This document shows positions 7,352 to 7,418 of a stretch of DNA of 7,418 nt, piece by piece; within the stretch, counting starts at the first letter, position 1; each line of letters starts with the position of its first letter. Origin of the DNA: Rikenellaceae bacterium (GTDB taxonomy: Bacteria; Bacteroidota; Bacteroidia; Bacteroidales; UBA932). A program made the position numbers and the translations under genes. A model generated the notes under the pieces. The model did not search any database. It worked only from the letters and a program-made list of their open reading frames with translations, and had not been told where the DNA came from. The DNA is taken from the NCBI GenBank assembly GCA_012800665.1, contig JAAZIW010000224.1:1-7418 (forward strand), written 5' to 3'.

Positions 7352-7418
7352 ATTTAATAAACTATTATTGTATTGTTAACTATAAGCTTGTCGTTTTTGA
7401 GGATAATTTCGGATTCCG
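7352..7418 (-). promoter_or_regulatory. AT-rich leader upstream of the operon (part of the 5' untranslated or promoter region)
   Basis: The last 67 bases of the window precede the SusC start. The 40 bases nearest the ATG are strongly A/T-rich and lack a Shine-Dalgarno sequence, typical of Bacteroidota leaders. I looked for the Bacteroides promoter pair (TTTG near -33 and TAnnTTTG near -7) and found only a poor partial match, TAGTTTAT, placed too close to the start codon to be convincing. The true promoter and any regulator-binding site probably lie beyond the window edge. Confidence 0.35.

Noticed and set aside
7352..7418. Bacteroides-type promoter (TTTG and TAnnTTTG) before SusC
   Set aside because: Only a weak partial -7 match is present, with no -33 element at the right distance.

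Overview
The window comes from a Bacteroidota genome, most likely order Bacteroidales. The evidence is an adjacent SusC/SusD pair, a set of short lipoprotein signal peptides ending in a Cys, AT-rich leaders mostly without Shine-Dalgarno sequences, and moderate GC. I cannot name a genus.

Everything sits on the minus strand, so the region reads from right to left. At 7418-7352 is the end of an upstream AT-rich leader. Next come a SusC-family TonB-dependent outer-membrane transporter (7351-4280), a SusD-family surface glycan-binding lipoprotein (4263-2854), a lipoprotein with a helical N-terminal segment and a LamG/concanavalin-like jelly roll (2823-1792), and a 576-residue lipoprotein (1732-2). 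The last protein looks like an (alpha/alpha)-toroid carbohydrate-processing enzyme with a C-terminal beta-rich module. Gaps between genes are 16, 30 and 59 bases, so this is almost certainly one transcription unit. The only strong non-coding structure is an 11-bp stem-loop in the last gap, directly before the putative enzyme. No gap reaches 300 bases, and coding sequence fills about 98% of the window.

The layout is the core of a polysaccharide (or glycoconjugate glycan) utilization locus. SusD and the LamG protein would hold glycan at the cell surface, SusC would import oligosaccharides with TonB energy, and the last protein would act on the glycan or its fragments. No regulator, inner-membrane transporter or confidently recognised CAZyme family is present, so the substrate cannot be named. 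Regulators and further enzymes, if any, lie outside the window.

I found no RNA genes, mobile elements, CRISPR arrays or long repeats. The least explained item is the putative enzyme at the end of the operon. The rest is a standard Sus-type locus, and I do not see evidence for a wholly new kind of system.
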